Shown here piece by piece: positions 44,434 through 52,891 of a stretch of 57,459 nt of DNA. The notes under the pieces are model-generated. The model made no database searches and was not told where the DNA came from. It saw only the letters and a program-made list of their open reading frames with translations. Source of the stretch: Clostridia bacterium (GTDB lineage: Bacteria; Bacillota; Clostridia; Christensenellales; Aristaeellaceae); the NCBI GenBank assembly GCA_017550745.1, contig JAFZOG010000104.1, forward strand, positions 1 through 57,459, given 5' to 3'. Position numbers and translations under genes: made by a program. Every line of letters starts with the position of its first letter. Within the stretch, counting starts at the first letter, position 1.

Positions 44434-44462
44434 ATTATACCAGAAAATGCCGTATTTATCAA
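44434..44462 (-). promoter_or_regulatory. Promoter of the MgtC-like gene
   Basis: On the minus strand TTGATA (44457-44462) and TATAAT (44434-44439) are 17 nt apart. A leader of about 190 nt follows, long enough for a magnesium-type leader control, but I recognise no known riboswitch in it. Confidence 0.75.
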
Positions 44463-44578
44463 CGGGCAGAGCCATATTCTGCTTAGTTTTTTTTGTTATT
44501 GACATTGCTGTCCGCCCCGTTTTTTTGCATGATGCTTCCGCGCTGTGTTCCCTTTGGGCTCTTTTTTGCTTTTTGCCC

Positions 44579-44607
44579 TTGTCCTATCCAGTTTTTTACT
44601 GTATAAT
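44579..44607 (+). promoter_or_regulatory. Promoter of the EAL gene
   Basis: TTGTCC (44579-44584) and TATAAT (44602-44607) are 17 nt apart, about 60 nt before the start codon. The gap 44240-44668 contains only this, the divergent promoter and leader sequence. Confidence 0.8.
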
Positions 44608-44668
44608 AAAATTGGTATAGGAGTTTTCATAGCCCCCTGGAGCAACCGGATACTAAGGAGACCTGCAA

Positions 44669-47635
44669 ATGGAGAAATACCGATATTCAGTTCAGGAGCG
44701 ATCGATTCTTGAGCGCCAGCGGCAGCCGTTTGCCATTTATCAGTTGATTGACAACCGGGTGGTGGCCCTCGTCCTTTCGGACGGATTCTGCCGGCTTTTT
44801 GGCTATGAGGATCGCGGGCAGGCCTATTTTGACATGGATAACGACATGTACAAGGACACGCATCCCGATGACGCCGGCCGGATCGCCGCAGCCGCCGCCC
44901 GCTTTTCGGCAGAGGACGGGAAGTATGAAGTGATCTATCGGACGAAAACCAGGAAAGGGTCCGAATATCGGATCATCCATGCCTATGGGGAGCATGTGTA
45001 CACAGATACAGGCGTCCGCCTTGCCCATGTTTGGTATGCCGACGAAGGGATTTACAAGGAAGAGCCCGCTCGGCAAGGGCTGGAGCTCAATCAGTCCCTG
45101 AGCAACGCGCTGAAAGAAAACAGCATTGTAAAGGCCAGCCGGTACGATTATCTGACGGGCCTTCCCAGCATGACGTATTTCTTTGAGCTGGCGGAGGCGG
45201 ACCAGGAAAACGCCCGGAAAACAGGCGAAAAACCTGTTACCATGTATATGGATTTTATCGGCATGAAGTATTACAACGCAAAATTCGGCTTCGCCGAGGG
45301 GGATCGGCTGCTGCAATCCTTCGCAAAGATCCTGGCAGAAACCTTTGGGATGGAGCACTGCTGCCGAATGGGGGCCGATCATTTTGCGGTGCAGACGGCA
45401 GAAGCCGGAATGGAAAATAAGCTCAGGCAGGTGTTCCTTGAATTCAGGGAAGCAAACGGCGGTACGACGCTGCCGGTTCATGTGGGCGTCTATGCGGAGC
45501 AGCTTGAAAAAGTACATGCCAGCGTCGCCTGCGACCGGGCAAAGCTCGCCTGCCGGGTGCTGAGAGGCAGATATGAAACCGCGGTGAAGTATTACAGCCG
45601 GGATCTGAGCAAAGACGCCGTAAAAAAGCAGTATATCATCGAAAATATCGATCGGGCGATAGCGGAAAAATGGATCCAGGTCTATTATCAGCCGATTGTC
45701 CGCGCCATCAACGGCTTGGCCTGCGACGTGGAAGCCCTTGCCCGCTGGAACGATCCGGAGGAGGGCATCTTGTCCCCGGCGGATTTTGTGCCTTATCTGG
45801 AAGAAGCGGGCCTGATTTATAAGCTGGATCTTTTTGTTCTCGACCAAGTATTGATCAAAATGAACCGGGTCACCGGGGACGGTCTGCTTGTGGTGCCGCA
45901 CTCCATCAACCTGTCGCGCTCTGACTTTGACGCCTGCGACATCGTGGAAGAAATCAGAAAACGCGTCGACGCCGCCCGGGTCAGCCGAAGCAAGATCTCC
46001 ATCGAAATCACGGAAAGCGTGATCGGCGGCGATTTTGATTTCATGCGGGAGCAGGTGGAGCGGTTCCGGAGCCTTGGTTTCCCCGTGTGGATGGATGACT
46101 TCGGCAGCGGTTATTCTTCGCTGGACGTGCTGCAAAGCATCAAGTTCGATCTGCTCAAATTCGATATGGGCTTTATGCGAAAGCTGGATGAGGGCGGAAA
46201 AGGCAAGATCATCCTGACCGAATTGATGAAGATGGCCACGCTGCTGGGCGTGGACACCATCTGTGAGGGCGTGGAAACGGCGGAGCAGGTCCGTTTCCTG
46301 CAGGAAATAGGCTGCTCAAAGCTCCAGGGGTACTATTTCAGCAAGCCGGTGTCTTACCAAACGATCCTCGACAGGCGGAAAGAAGGGCATTCATTGCTTC
46401 CGGAGAATCCCGAAGAAGCGGCCTATTATGGTTCGATCGGCCGGGTCAACCTCTACGATCTGGACGTGATGACCAGCGTAAAAGACAGCGCGCTCCAAAA
46501 TAGCTTCCACAGCGTGCCCATGGGGATCCTGGAAATCAATCGCGATTACAGCCAATATGTTCGGTCAAATCCGTCGTACAGGGACTTTATGAAACGGTAC
46601 TTTGGATTTGACATTGCAAAAGATCAAATGGATATGCACGCGCCGCCCGCCGGATACAGCCCCGTTTTCCTGAATTCTGTCAGGCAATGCTGCGATACGG
46701 GGAATATCATGTTTTTTGACGAACGGCTGCCTGACGGTTCAAAAGCGCATGCCTTCGTAAGAAGAATCGGAATCAATCCTGTTTCTGGAAATGTGGCCGT
46801 AGCCATCGCCGTCCTTTCCATTTCCGATCCGGACCAGGGCGAGAGTTATGCAGATATTGCCATGGCGCTGGCTGTCGACTACTATAATATCTTTGTGATC
46901 GATCTGGATACAGATGCGTATATCGAATACTCCTCCCAGGGCAGCGGGGAAGAGCTGTCGGTCATTCGCCGCGGGGAAGGGTTCTTTGAATCGGCGAGGC
47001 GCGATACGATGACGCGCATCTATCAGGAGGACAGGGAGCCGTTCCTGGCATTGTTTACCAAGGAAAATGTGCTCAAGGATCTGGACAGGCAGGGCGTATT
47101 CACGACCTCCTACCGCATGATCGATACCGGAACGCCCACCTACGTCAATATGAAGATCACCAGGATACACGGAGGCAACCGCATCATTCTGGGCATCAGC
47201 ATCATTGAGGAACAAATGAGGCAGAAGGAAGAGTTCGAAAAAGCGCGGGAGCAAAGCATCATCTTCGGCAGGATCGCCGCGCTGTCCGGAAAGCTGTTTG
47301 CCCTGTATACCGTTGATCCGGAAACGGGAAAGTATTCCGAGTATAACGTCACGTCGGGCTACGGCAGCCTGGGGTTTGACAAAAATGGCGAAAACTTCTT
47401 CTCCAAGGGCCGAAGCGATGGCGAAAAGATGGTCTATTATGAAGATCTTCTTTACTTCCAGGAGCACTTCAGCAAAGAGAGCATTATGCGGGGCGTCCGG
47501 GAGAGAGGCGTGTTCCAGATCCAGTACCGGCTGATGATCAACGGGGAGCCTAAGCCGATTGTTCTTAAAGCGGCGATGGTGCGGGAAAGCGGCGGAGAAA
47601 AGCTCATCGTCGGCGTGAATATCGTGGATGAGTAA
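44669..47635 (+). CDS. Cyclic-di-GMP phosphodiesterase (EAL) with degenerate GGDEF and flanking sensor modules
   Basis: A 988-residue soluble protein. A PAS domain (about 20-130) precedes a GGDEF domain (about 155-315) whose active loop reads RMGADHF at 233-239, so it cannot be a normal cyclase. The EAL domain (about 325-565) is complete: E355 in EALARW, NLSRSDF, EITES, DDFGSGYSSL, EGVET and QGYYFSKP. After it come a linker/PAS-like stretch (about 600-700) and two PAS-like modules (about 710-835 and 845-988) related to those in the neighbouring cyclase and kinase. It probably breaks down cyclic di-GMP, with the GGDEF part as a GTP-binding regulator. The start has AAGGAG about 8 nt upstream. 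Having sensors after the catalytic domain is unusual. Confidence 0.9.
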   Translation: MEKYRYSVQERSILERQRQPFAIYQLIDNRVVALVLSDGFCRLFGYEDRGQAYFDMDNDMYKDTHPDDAGRIAAAAARFSAEDGKYEVIYRTKTRKGSEYRIIHAYGEHVYTDTGVRLAHVWYADEGIYKEEPARQGLELNQSLSNALKENSIVKASRYDYLTGLPSMTYFFELAEADQENARKTGEKPVTMYMDFIGMKYYNAKFGFAEGDRLLQSFAKILAETFGMEHCCRMGADHFAVQTAEAGMENKLRQVFLEFREANGGTTLPVHVGVYAEQLEKVHASVACDRAKLACRVLRGRYETAVKYYSRDLSKDAVKKQYIIENIDRAIAEKWIQVYYQPIVRAINGLACDVEALARWNDPEEGILSPADFVPYLEEAGLIYKLDLFVLDQVLIKMNRVTGDGLLVVPHSINLSRSDFDACDIVEEIRKRVDAARVSRSKISIEITESVIGGDFDFMREQVERFRSLGFPVWMDDFGSGYSSLDVLQSIKFDLLKFDMGFMRKLDEGGKGKIILTELMKMATLLGVDTICEGVETAEQVRFLQEIGCSKLQGYYFSKPVSYQTILDRRKEGHSLLPENPEEAAYYGSIGRVNLYDLDVMTSVKDSALQNSFHSVPMGILEINRDYSQYVRSNPSYRDFMKRYFGFDIAKDQMDMHAPPAGYSPVFLNSVRQCCDTGNIMFFDERLPDGSKAHAFVRRIGINPVSGNVAVAIAVLSISDPDQGESYADIAMALAVDYYNIFVIDLDTDAYIEYSSQGSGEELSVIRRGEGFFESARRDTMTRIYQEDREPFLALFTKENVLKDLDRQGVFTTSYRMIDTGTPTYVNMKITRIHGGNRIILGISIIEEQMRQKEEFEKAREQSIIFGRIAALSGKLFALYTVDPETGKYSEYNVTSGYGSLGFDKNGENFFSKGRSDGEKMVYYEDLLYFQEHFSKESIMRGVRERGVFQIQYRLMINGEPKPIVLKAAMVRESGGEKLIVGVNIVDE

Positions 47636-47672
47636 AGCGCTTTTCCGCCGCTGCAGATTATTAAAAAACCGT

Positions 47673-47716
47673 GGGATGAAAAATCGAAGGGCCGCAGCCC
47701 TTCGATTTTTCATCCC
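47673..47716. terminator. Perfect 19-bp hairpin after the EAL gene
   Basis: The arm at 47673-47691 (GGGATGAAAAATCGAAGGG) is exactly complementary to 47698-47716 with a 6-nt loop. The stem contains an A-run and a T-run, so it can end transcription on the plus strand and resists read-through from the other side. Confidence 0.7.
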
Positions 47717-47777
47717 TAATTCTCATTATTGATCCCCCAATTTATTCTTGAATTTGATTTAGTGCAACTAACTCATT

Positions 47778-47874
47778 CTGTCATGACTTCGCCGCGCCTA
47801 TACGGATGGCGCAAGCGAACGCACCGCTTCGCGGTGCTCAGAGCCTGCCCTGAGCGTAGCCGAAGGGATGACAG
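47778..47874. repeat. 97-bp foldable interspersed repeat (CPERSRR type)
   Basis: The ends CTGTCATGACTTCG (47778-47791) and CGAAGGGATGACAG (47861-47874) pair imperfectly. Inside are GCGCC/GGCGC (about 47795-47812) and GCACCGC/GCGGTGC (47821-47827 with 47831-47837), giving a cloverleaf-like shape. The core GCCTGCCCTGAGCGTAGCC translates as CPERSRR in one frame, a peptide I remember as a frequent artefact of a repeat found in many unrelated bacterial genomes. No transposase is present, so it would be a non-autonomous repeat. The rest of the gap 47636-48072 has AT-rich sequence with no gene. Confidence 0.55.
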
Positions 47875-48072
47875 CGATACTACACACTTTTTTCAGCTTT
47901 TTTTCGCCCGGTAATTCAAGAATTAATTGGTACAGCTATAAATATGTAATATCGAAGCCTGAAAAGCAAGGAAGAGACCTGCAATCAGGCGAAATCCCGT
48001 CTATAATGTTGAAAGTTAAGGTTTGACAATATACTGACTGCCCGAAACCGTTTCTCAGCCGGCCCGATCCGC

Positions 48073-51063
48073 TTACCAGCTTCCCTGCGCCCCGGCCATG
48101 GCCTGGGTCAGCGCGCCCATGGCGGCGGCGAGCGCATCATTGGAAGCATAGGAAGCAAGGACGTTGGCCAGATTTTCAATGGCGTTATACAGGCTGCTGT
48201 ATGCAGGCAGCTCCTGGGGCAGGTTTGCCAGCTGCTTTCTGGCCTGTTCCAGCAGGACCTGGGCGTCTGCCGCCATTTGCTGGTTCATGAACGATTGCTC
48301 GTAAGTGAATACCGGCGACTGGTGCAGCACGCAGGTGCGGGATTGGAGCAGCGCGTTGTTGGCGCTGCCGTCGCCGGTCATCCGCAGAGCGGCGTATTCT
48401 CCCAGATAATCGGACAAAACGGAAGCGTACTGCGTGTTCGTGAACTCGTACAGCGGATGGCCCACGGGCAGGATCACGACGCCCTTCGTGCTGTGGGAGG
48501 GGCAGTAGCCCGTCGCCAGCATGCCGCTGTCGTCGCACACATCGAGGGCATAATGCATCTGGCAGGACACGGCGGGGACGCTGTCGGCGGGCCAATAGTC
48601 GGTGCTGGTGCCATAGCCCATCACGTCATACCGGCATGCATCGGTCGCCAACTGGCCGGACACATTGCAGGTGGTCACCCGGACCAGCCCATAGTCGGAC
48701 GCGCTGCCCTCCATGATGTCGCGGTCCGGCAGGTTCTGGTGAATGGGCTGCATGAACGCCTTCCACAGCTTGGCGGCGCTGTTGCCGCCCGTCGTCTTGG
48801 AGGACAGCGCTTTGTAGTTGTCGTGGCCGATCCACACGGAGGCGCAGTACCAGCCGGTCATGCCGCAGAAGAAAACGCCCTTCTGCTCGGAGTTGGTGCC
48901 CGTTTTGCCCGCCACGGTCTGTCCGCTGATCTTGGCGGCGGTGCCGGTGCCGGAGGAAACCACGTCCTTCATCATGTCCACGGTGAGCCAGGCGGTGGCG
49001 GGCTTGAAAACCTGCCTGCGGGTCTGATTGGCGTGGGCGTCGTAAATGATATTCTTGCTGCTGTCGGCGATGCCCAGGAAGGTGATGGGGCTTTGGTAGA
49101 CGCCGCCGTTGCCCAGCACGCCGAAGGCTACCGCCATTTCCACGGGAGATATGCCGCTGCTGCCCAGGGACAGGCCGAAGGGCGTGCGGTTGATATGTTC
49201 CTCGGATACGCCCAGGCGCAGCAGAAAATCCGCCGAGCGCTCCACGCCCACGAAGTTCATCAGGGCGTAGGCCGCCGCCGTATTGTCGCTGCGGGTGATG
49301 GCGGTGCGGATGGTTTCCGGCCCGCGGTAGGACGAGCCGCCGTAATTCTGCGGCCAGGAGTCCTGCCCGTCGCTGCCGCGCCAGCCCGCGATGGGAAGCG
49401 GCATATTATACAGGACGGTGCCCGCCCCCGCGCCGATCTCAATGGCCGGGGCATACACCGCGATGGGCTTGATGGCTGACCCCACGGGCATGTTCATGTC
49501 CGAGGCGCGGTTCAGCGTCTTGCGCTTGGTGGGGGGCGTGCGGCTGCCCACGATGGCCTTCAGCTCGCCCGTGCGGTAATCCAGGACCACCGCGGCGGCC
49601 TGGGGCTGGATGATTTCGTCGTAGGTGCCGTCTGCGTTCCGAGCGCGGTAGACCTTATCGCTGGGGTCGCGCAGCGAGGGGTAATCGGTATAGCTCTGCA
49701 GGGTGCGCTCCACGGTTTCCTGGAACTGGGTGTCCAGCGCCAGATACACGTGGTAGCCGCCGGTCCGCAGCTGCTGCTCCATTTTGGCGCGGTTGGCGGA
49801 GGTGTCCTCCAGCCCGTTGATGGACAGCAGGGCCTTCACCACGTCCCGGATGGCGTATTCCACATAATGGGCATAGGGGTACAGCGCTGTGGAGGAAGGG
49901 GATTTTTCCAGCACGTTCGCCTTTTCCGGATCCAGCGCGTCGATATACTGGTCGTAGGAAATGAACTGGTTTTCATACATGCACCGGAGCACATAGTCGG
50001 TGCGGTCGTTGGTGATTTTTCTGTAATCGGTGGTGTCGCTCTGCCGGGTATAGTAGTTGCGGCGCGGGTTATAATAATAAGGGTTGCGGGTCATGCCCGC
50101 CAGCATGGCGCATTCGCGCAGGGTCAGGTCGCTCAGGCTGTCCTTTCCGAAATAATTATATGCGGCCACCTTTACGCCGTAATAGTCCTCGCCCAGATAG
50201 ATGGTGTTCAGATAGGATTCGAGGATTTCGCTCTTGGTATACTGGGTTTCCAGCTGCATGGCCAGGTAGGCTTCCTGGATCTTGCGCTTGTAGGATTGTT
50301 CGCTTGACAAAAGCGTATTCTTGATTAGCTGCTGGGTGATGGTGGAGCCGCCCTGCTGCCCGCCGGTGACGAAATTGCTGATGAACGCGCCGACGATGCG
50401 CTTGACGTCGATGCCGTTGTGGGTGTAGAAGCGGGCGTCTTCCACCGCCACGAAGGCGTTGCGCAGGGTCATGGGCATCGTGTCGATGGACACCATGATG
50501 CGGTTTTCGGTGCCCTTGTAATCGGTGATGAGGTTGCCGGATGAGTCGTAGATAAAGGAGGTCTGGGCCTGATCGTCGATGGCGGTCAGGTCAAGGGTGG
50601 GGGCCGTCTCCATGTACGCTTTCGCGATGCCCACTACAGCGCCGGCCCCTGCCAGCATGAAGATCAGCACCAGCAGGATCAGCATGCGGAAGGAGTTTAC
50701 CGCCACCGCCAGCAGAAACGAGGGCTTGCGGGTGCGGGGCTTGAAAATGGTGCGCTTGGGAAGGGTTTCCTCCTCCTCTAAGTCCTGGTCTTCTCTGAGC
50801 CATTCACTGGAAAAACCCGCGTTTTCAGTGGAAGCATAGGCTGCCTGGCCATATGCGGCGTAGTCTTCCTCCGTTTCCGGGACGTTTTCCGCCATGTATT
50901 CCTCGGACGCGGGCTCCTCGGTGTACATTTCCTGACCGCATATGTACATGCCGTCGTCAGGCTCCTCAGCGTAATACATTTCTTCCTCAGGCGCGCCGGC
51001 TTCTTCCCGATACTGCTCCGGCTCGCTGCCACGGGGGATTCCGTCAATCTTTTTCCGTCTCAC
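48073..51063 (-). CDS. Class A penicillin-binding protein (PBP1A type)
   Basis: A 996-residue bifunctional cell-wall synthase. A long acidic cytoplasmic tail (about 14-100, rich in E, Y and M) precedes one membrane helix (about 118-148). The glycosyltransferase domain (about 170-345) has catalytic E208 in VEDARFYTHNGID and GGSTITQQLIKN. The transpeptidase domain (about 485-830) has S529 in GSAIKP, SDN at 592-594 and KTGTN. A C-terminal extension of about 150 residues has several cysteines and a helical end. It polymerises and cross-links peptidoglycan outside the membrane. The start is GTG with AAGGAG 7 nt upstream. Divergent from glmM, whose product feeds the same pathway. Confidence 0.92.
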   Translation of the reverse strand: MRRKKIDGIPRGSEPEQYREEAGAPEEEMYYAEEPDDGMYICGQEMYTEEPASEEYMAENVPETEEDYAAYGQAAYASTENAGFSSEWLREDQDLEEEETLPKRTIFKPRTRKPSFLLAVAVNSFRMLILLVLIFMLAGAGAVVGIAKAYMETAPTLDLTAIDDQAQTSFIYDSSGNLITDYKGTENRIMVSIDTMPMTLRNAFVAVEDARFYTHNGIDVKRIVGAFISNFVTGGQQGGSTITQQLIKNTLLSSEQSYKRKIQEAYLAMQLETQYTKSEILESYLNTIYLGEDYYGVKVAAYNYFGKDSLSDLTLRECAMLAGMTRNPYYYNPRRNYYTRQSDTTDYRKITNDRTDYVLRCMYENQFISYDQYIDALDPEKANVLEKSPSSTALYPYAHYVEYAIRDVVKALLSINGLEDTSANRAKMEQQLRTGGYHVYLALDTQFQETVERTLQSYTDYPSLRDPSDKVYRARNADGTYDEIIQPQAAAVVLDYRTGELKAIVGSRTPPTKRKTLNRASDMNMPVGSAIKPIAVYAPAIEIGAGAGTVLYNMPLPIAGWRGSDGQDSWPQNYGGSSYRGPETIRTAITRSDNTAAAYALMNFVGVERSADFLLRLGVSEEHINRTPFGLSLGSSGISPVEMAVAFGVLGNGGVYQSPITFLGIADSSKNIIYDAHANQTRRQVFKPATAWLTVDMMKDVVSSGTGTAAKISGQTVAGKTGTNSEQKGVFFCGMTGWYCASVWIGHDNYKALSSKTTGGNSAAKLWKAFMQPIHQNLPDRDIMEGSASDYGLVRVTTCNVSGQLATDACRYDVMGYGTSTDYWPADSVPAVSCQMHYALDVCDDSGMLATGYCPSHSTKGVVILPVGHPLYEFTNTQYASVLSDYLGEYAALRMTGDGSANNALLQSRTCVLHQSPVFTYEQSFMNQQMAADAQVLLEQARKQLANLPQELPAYSSLYNAIENLANVLASYASNDALAAAMGALTQAMAGAQGSW

Positions 51064-51122
51064 GGCTTATCTCCTTCAATGATGAAAAGGCAATCGTCTC
51101 ATGACGCTTTTTTCACAACGCA

Positions 51123-51152
51123 AGTATACCACAATCCATAGGGCAAAAACAA
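51123..51152 (-). promoter_or_regulatory. Promoter of the penicillin-binding protein gene
   Basis: On the minus strand TTGTTT (51147-51152) and TATACT (51123-51128) are 18 nt apart, about 60 nt before the GTG start. The remainder of 51064-51441 holds the divergent glmM promoter and AT-rich spacer. Confidence 0.6.
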
Positions 51153-51348
51153 TCCCTGCCATGATCTAACGGTTTGAAAATGGAAATTCATGCCTGTCCT
51201 GGGGCATCTCCTAATAAAACGAAGATGTAAAAATATAGTAAAAGCAGAGATTTCCTGCAAAAAAGAATCAAATACAAGCATTTAATTGAATTAAACCATC
51301 TGCTATATGATTGATTTTGCTGTTATTTGTAGAAATTGGTACTGCATC

Positions 51349-51377
51349 TTGACATCTTTTTTCCAGTAGATTATAAT
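51349..51377 (+). promoter_or_regulatory. Consensus sigma-A promoter of glmM
   Basis: TTGACA (51349-51354) and TATAAT (51372-51377) are 17 nt apart, an exact match to consensus in both boxes and spacing, as expected for an essential gene. Confidence 0.85.
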
Positions 51378-51441
51378 ATCCAAGTCTGCTCGATGGACAG
51401 AAAAATGCGGCGGGAAAGCCCGGCGCAAGGAGGAAAACAGC

Positions 51442-52788
51442 ATGGGCAAGTATTTCGGCACGGACGGGTTCCGTGGGGAAGCAAACGTCAATCTGACCGT
51501 GGAACACGCGTTCAAAGTAGGCCGTTATATTGGCTATTACTACGGCCGGGGCCATAAAGCCCGCATCGTGATCGGCAAGGATACCCGCCTTTCCAGCTAT
51601 ATGTTTGAATACGCCCTGGCCGCGGGCCTGACCGCCAGCGGCGCGGACGTGTACCTGCTGCACGTGACCACCACGCCTTCCGTGGCGTATGTTGCCCGCA
51701 GCGAGCGTTTTGACTGCGGCATCATGATTTCCGCCAGCCATAATCCCTACTACGACAACGGCATCAAGCTGATCAACGGAAACGGCGAGAAGATGGCCGA
51801 CGAAGTGACCAATCAGATCGAGAAGTATATCGACGGCGAGCTGCCCGAAGCGCCTTATGCCACCCGGGACAATATCGGCCGCACCATCGACTACGCCGCC
51901 GGCCGCAACCGGTACATCGGCTACCTGATTTCCCTGGCCCGCCATTCCTACAAGGGCGTGAAGGTGGGCCTGGACTGCGCCAACGGCTCCACCTGGATGA
52001 TCGCCAAGTCCGTGTTTGAAGCGCTGGGCGCGGAGACCCACGTGATCAACAACAATCCTGACGGCGTGAACATCAACACCAACTGCGGCTCTACCCATAT
52101 CCAGGGCCTGCAGAAGTATGTGGTGGAAAAACACCTGGACGTGGGCTTTGCCTTTGACGGCGACGCTGACCGGTGCCTTGCGGTGGATGAGCACGGCGAG
52201 CTGATCGACGGCGACAAGATCCTGTATATTTACGGCACCTACATGAAGAAGCGTGACAAGCTGACCACCAACACCGTGGTGAGCACCATCATGAGCAACT
52301 ACGGCTTTACCAAGTGTTTGAAGGAAGCTGGCATCGACTGGATGGAGACCCAGGTGGGGGACCGTTTCGTGTACGAATGTATGCGGCAGGGCGGCCACCT
52401 CATCGGCGGTGAGGAGAGCGGGCATATCATTTTCGCCAAGTACGCCACCACCGGCGACGGCGTGCTGACCTCCATCAAGCTGATGCAGGCGATGCTGGAC
52501 CAGAAGCTGCCGATGAGCAAGCTGGCGGAACCGGTGGTGCTCTTCCCCAGGGTACAGGTCAACGTGAAGGTCTTCGACAAGGACGCCGCCATCAACAATC
52601 CCGCCGTGCAGGCCGCCTACCAGCAGGCGCAGAAGGAGCTGGAAGGCAGCGGCCGCGCGCTCATGCGCAAGAGCGGCACGGAGCCTGTGGTGCGCGTGAT
52701 GGCGGAAGCCAGTGAAAAGGAAACCTGCCAGAAGTATGTGGACCGGATCATCGACGCGATGAAGAGTGAAGGACTTGTGAAAGAGTAA
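51442..52788 (+). CDS. glmM: Phosphoglucosamine mutase
   Basis: A 448-residue alpha-D-phosphohexomutase that converts glucosamine-6-phosphate to glucosamine-1-phosphate for UDP-GlcNAc and peptidoglycan synthesis. It begins MGKYFGTDGFRGEAN, typical of GlmM. The phosphoserine is S99 in ISASHNPYYDNGIK, the magnesium loop is DGDADRCL near 237-244, the sugar loop is GGEESGH near 323-329, and the phosphate-binding loop RKSGTEPVVRV is near the C-terminus. AAGGAGG precedes the start by about 8 nt. Length and all motifs are normal. Confidence 0.95.
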   Translation: MGKYFGTDGFRGEANVNLTVEHAFKVGRYIGYYYGRGHKARIVIGKDTRLSSYMFEYALAAGLTASGADVYLLHVTTTPSVAYVARSERFDCGIMISASHNPYYDNGIKLINGNGEKMADEVTNQIEKYIDGELPEAPYATRDNIGRTIDYAAGRNRYIGYLISLARHSYKGVKVGLDCANGSTWMIAKSVFEALGAETHVINNNPDGVNINTNCGSTHIQGLQKYVVEKHLDVGFAFDGDADRCLAVDEHGELIDGDKILYIYGTYMKKRDKLTTNTVVSTIMSNYGFTKCLKEAGIDWMETQVGDRFVYECMRQGGHLIGGEESGHIIFAKYATTGDGVLTSIKLMQAMLDQKLPMSKLAEPVVLFPRVQVNVKVFDKDAAINNPAVQAAYQQAQKELEGSGRALMRKSGTEPVVRVMAEASEKETCQKYVDRIIDAMKSEGLVKE

Positions 52789-52797
52789 AGCGGGCGG

Positions 52798-52877
52798 GAG
52801 GCGTTTCACCTGGCCCTGGCAGGAACCGAAAGCCGGGCTTTGCCGATGGGAAACAGCGCCTCACGCCTCACTTTTTA
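52798..52877 (+). other. Structured spacer after glmM, possible weak terminator
   Basis: GAGGCGT (52798-52804) pairs with ACGCCTC (52863-52869), followed by ACTTTTT. The 58-nt loop holds two smaller stems. It may partly stop transcription before the beta-helix gene. Confidence 0.35.
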
Positions 52878-52891
52878 AATGAGGTGAAAGC

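Noticed and set aside
47729-47914. 61-codon plus-strand frame ending with CPERSRR-like peptide
   Set aside because: It is translation of the interspersed repeat, with no ribosome binding site and no coding signature.
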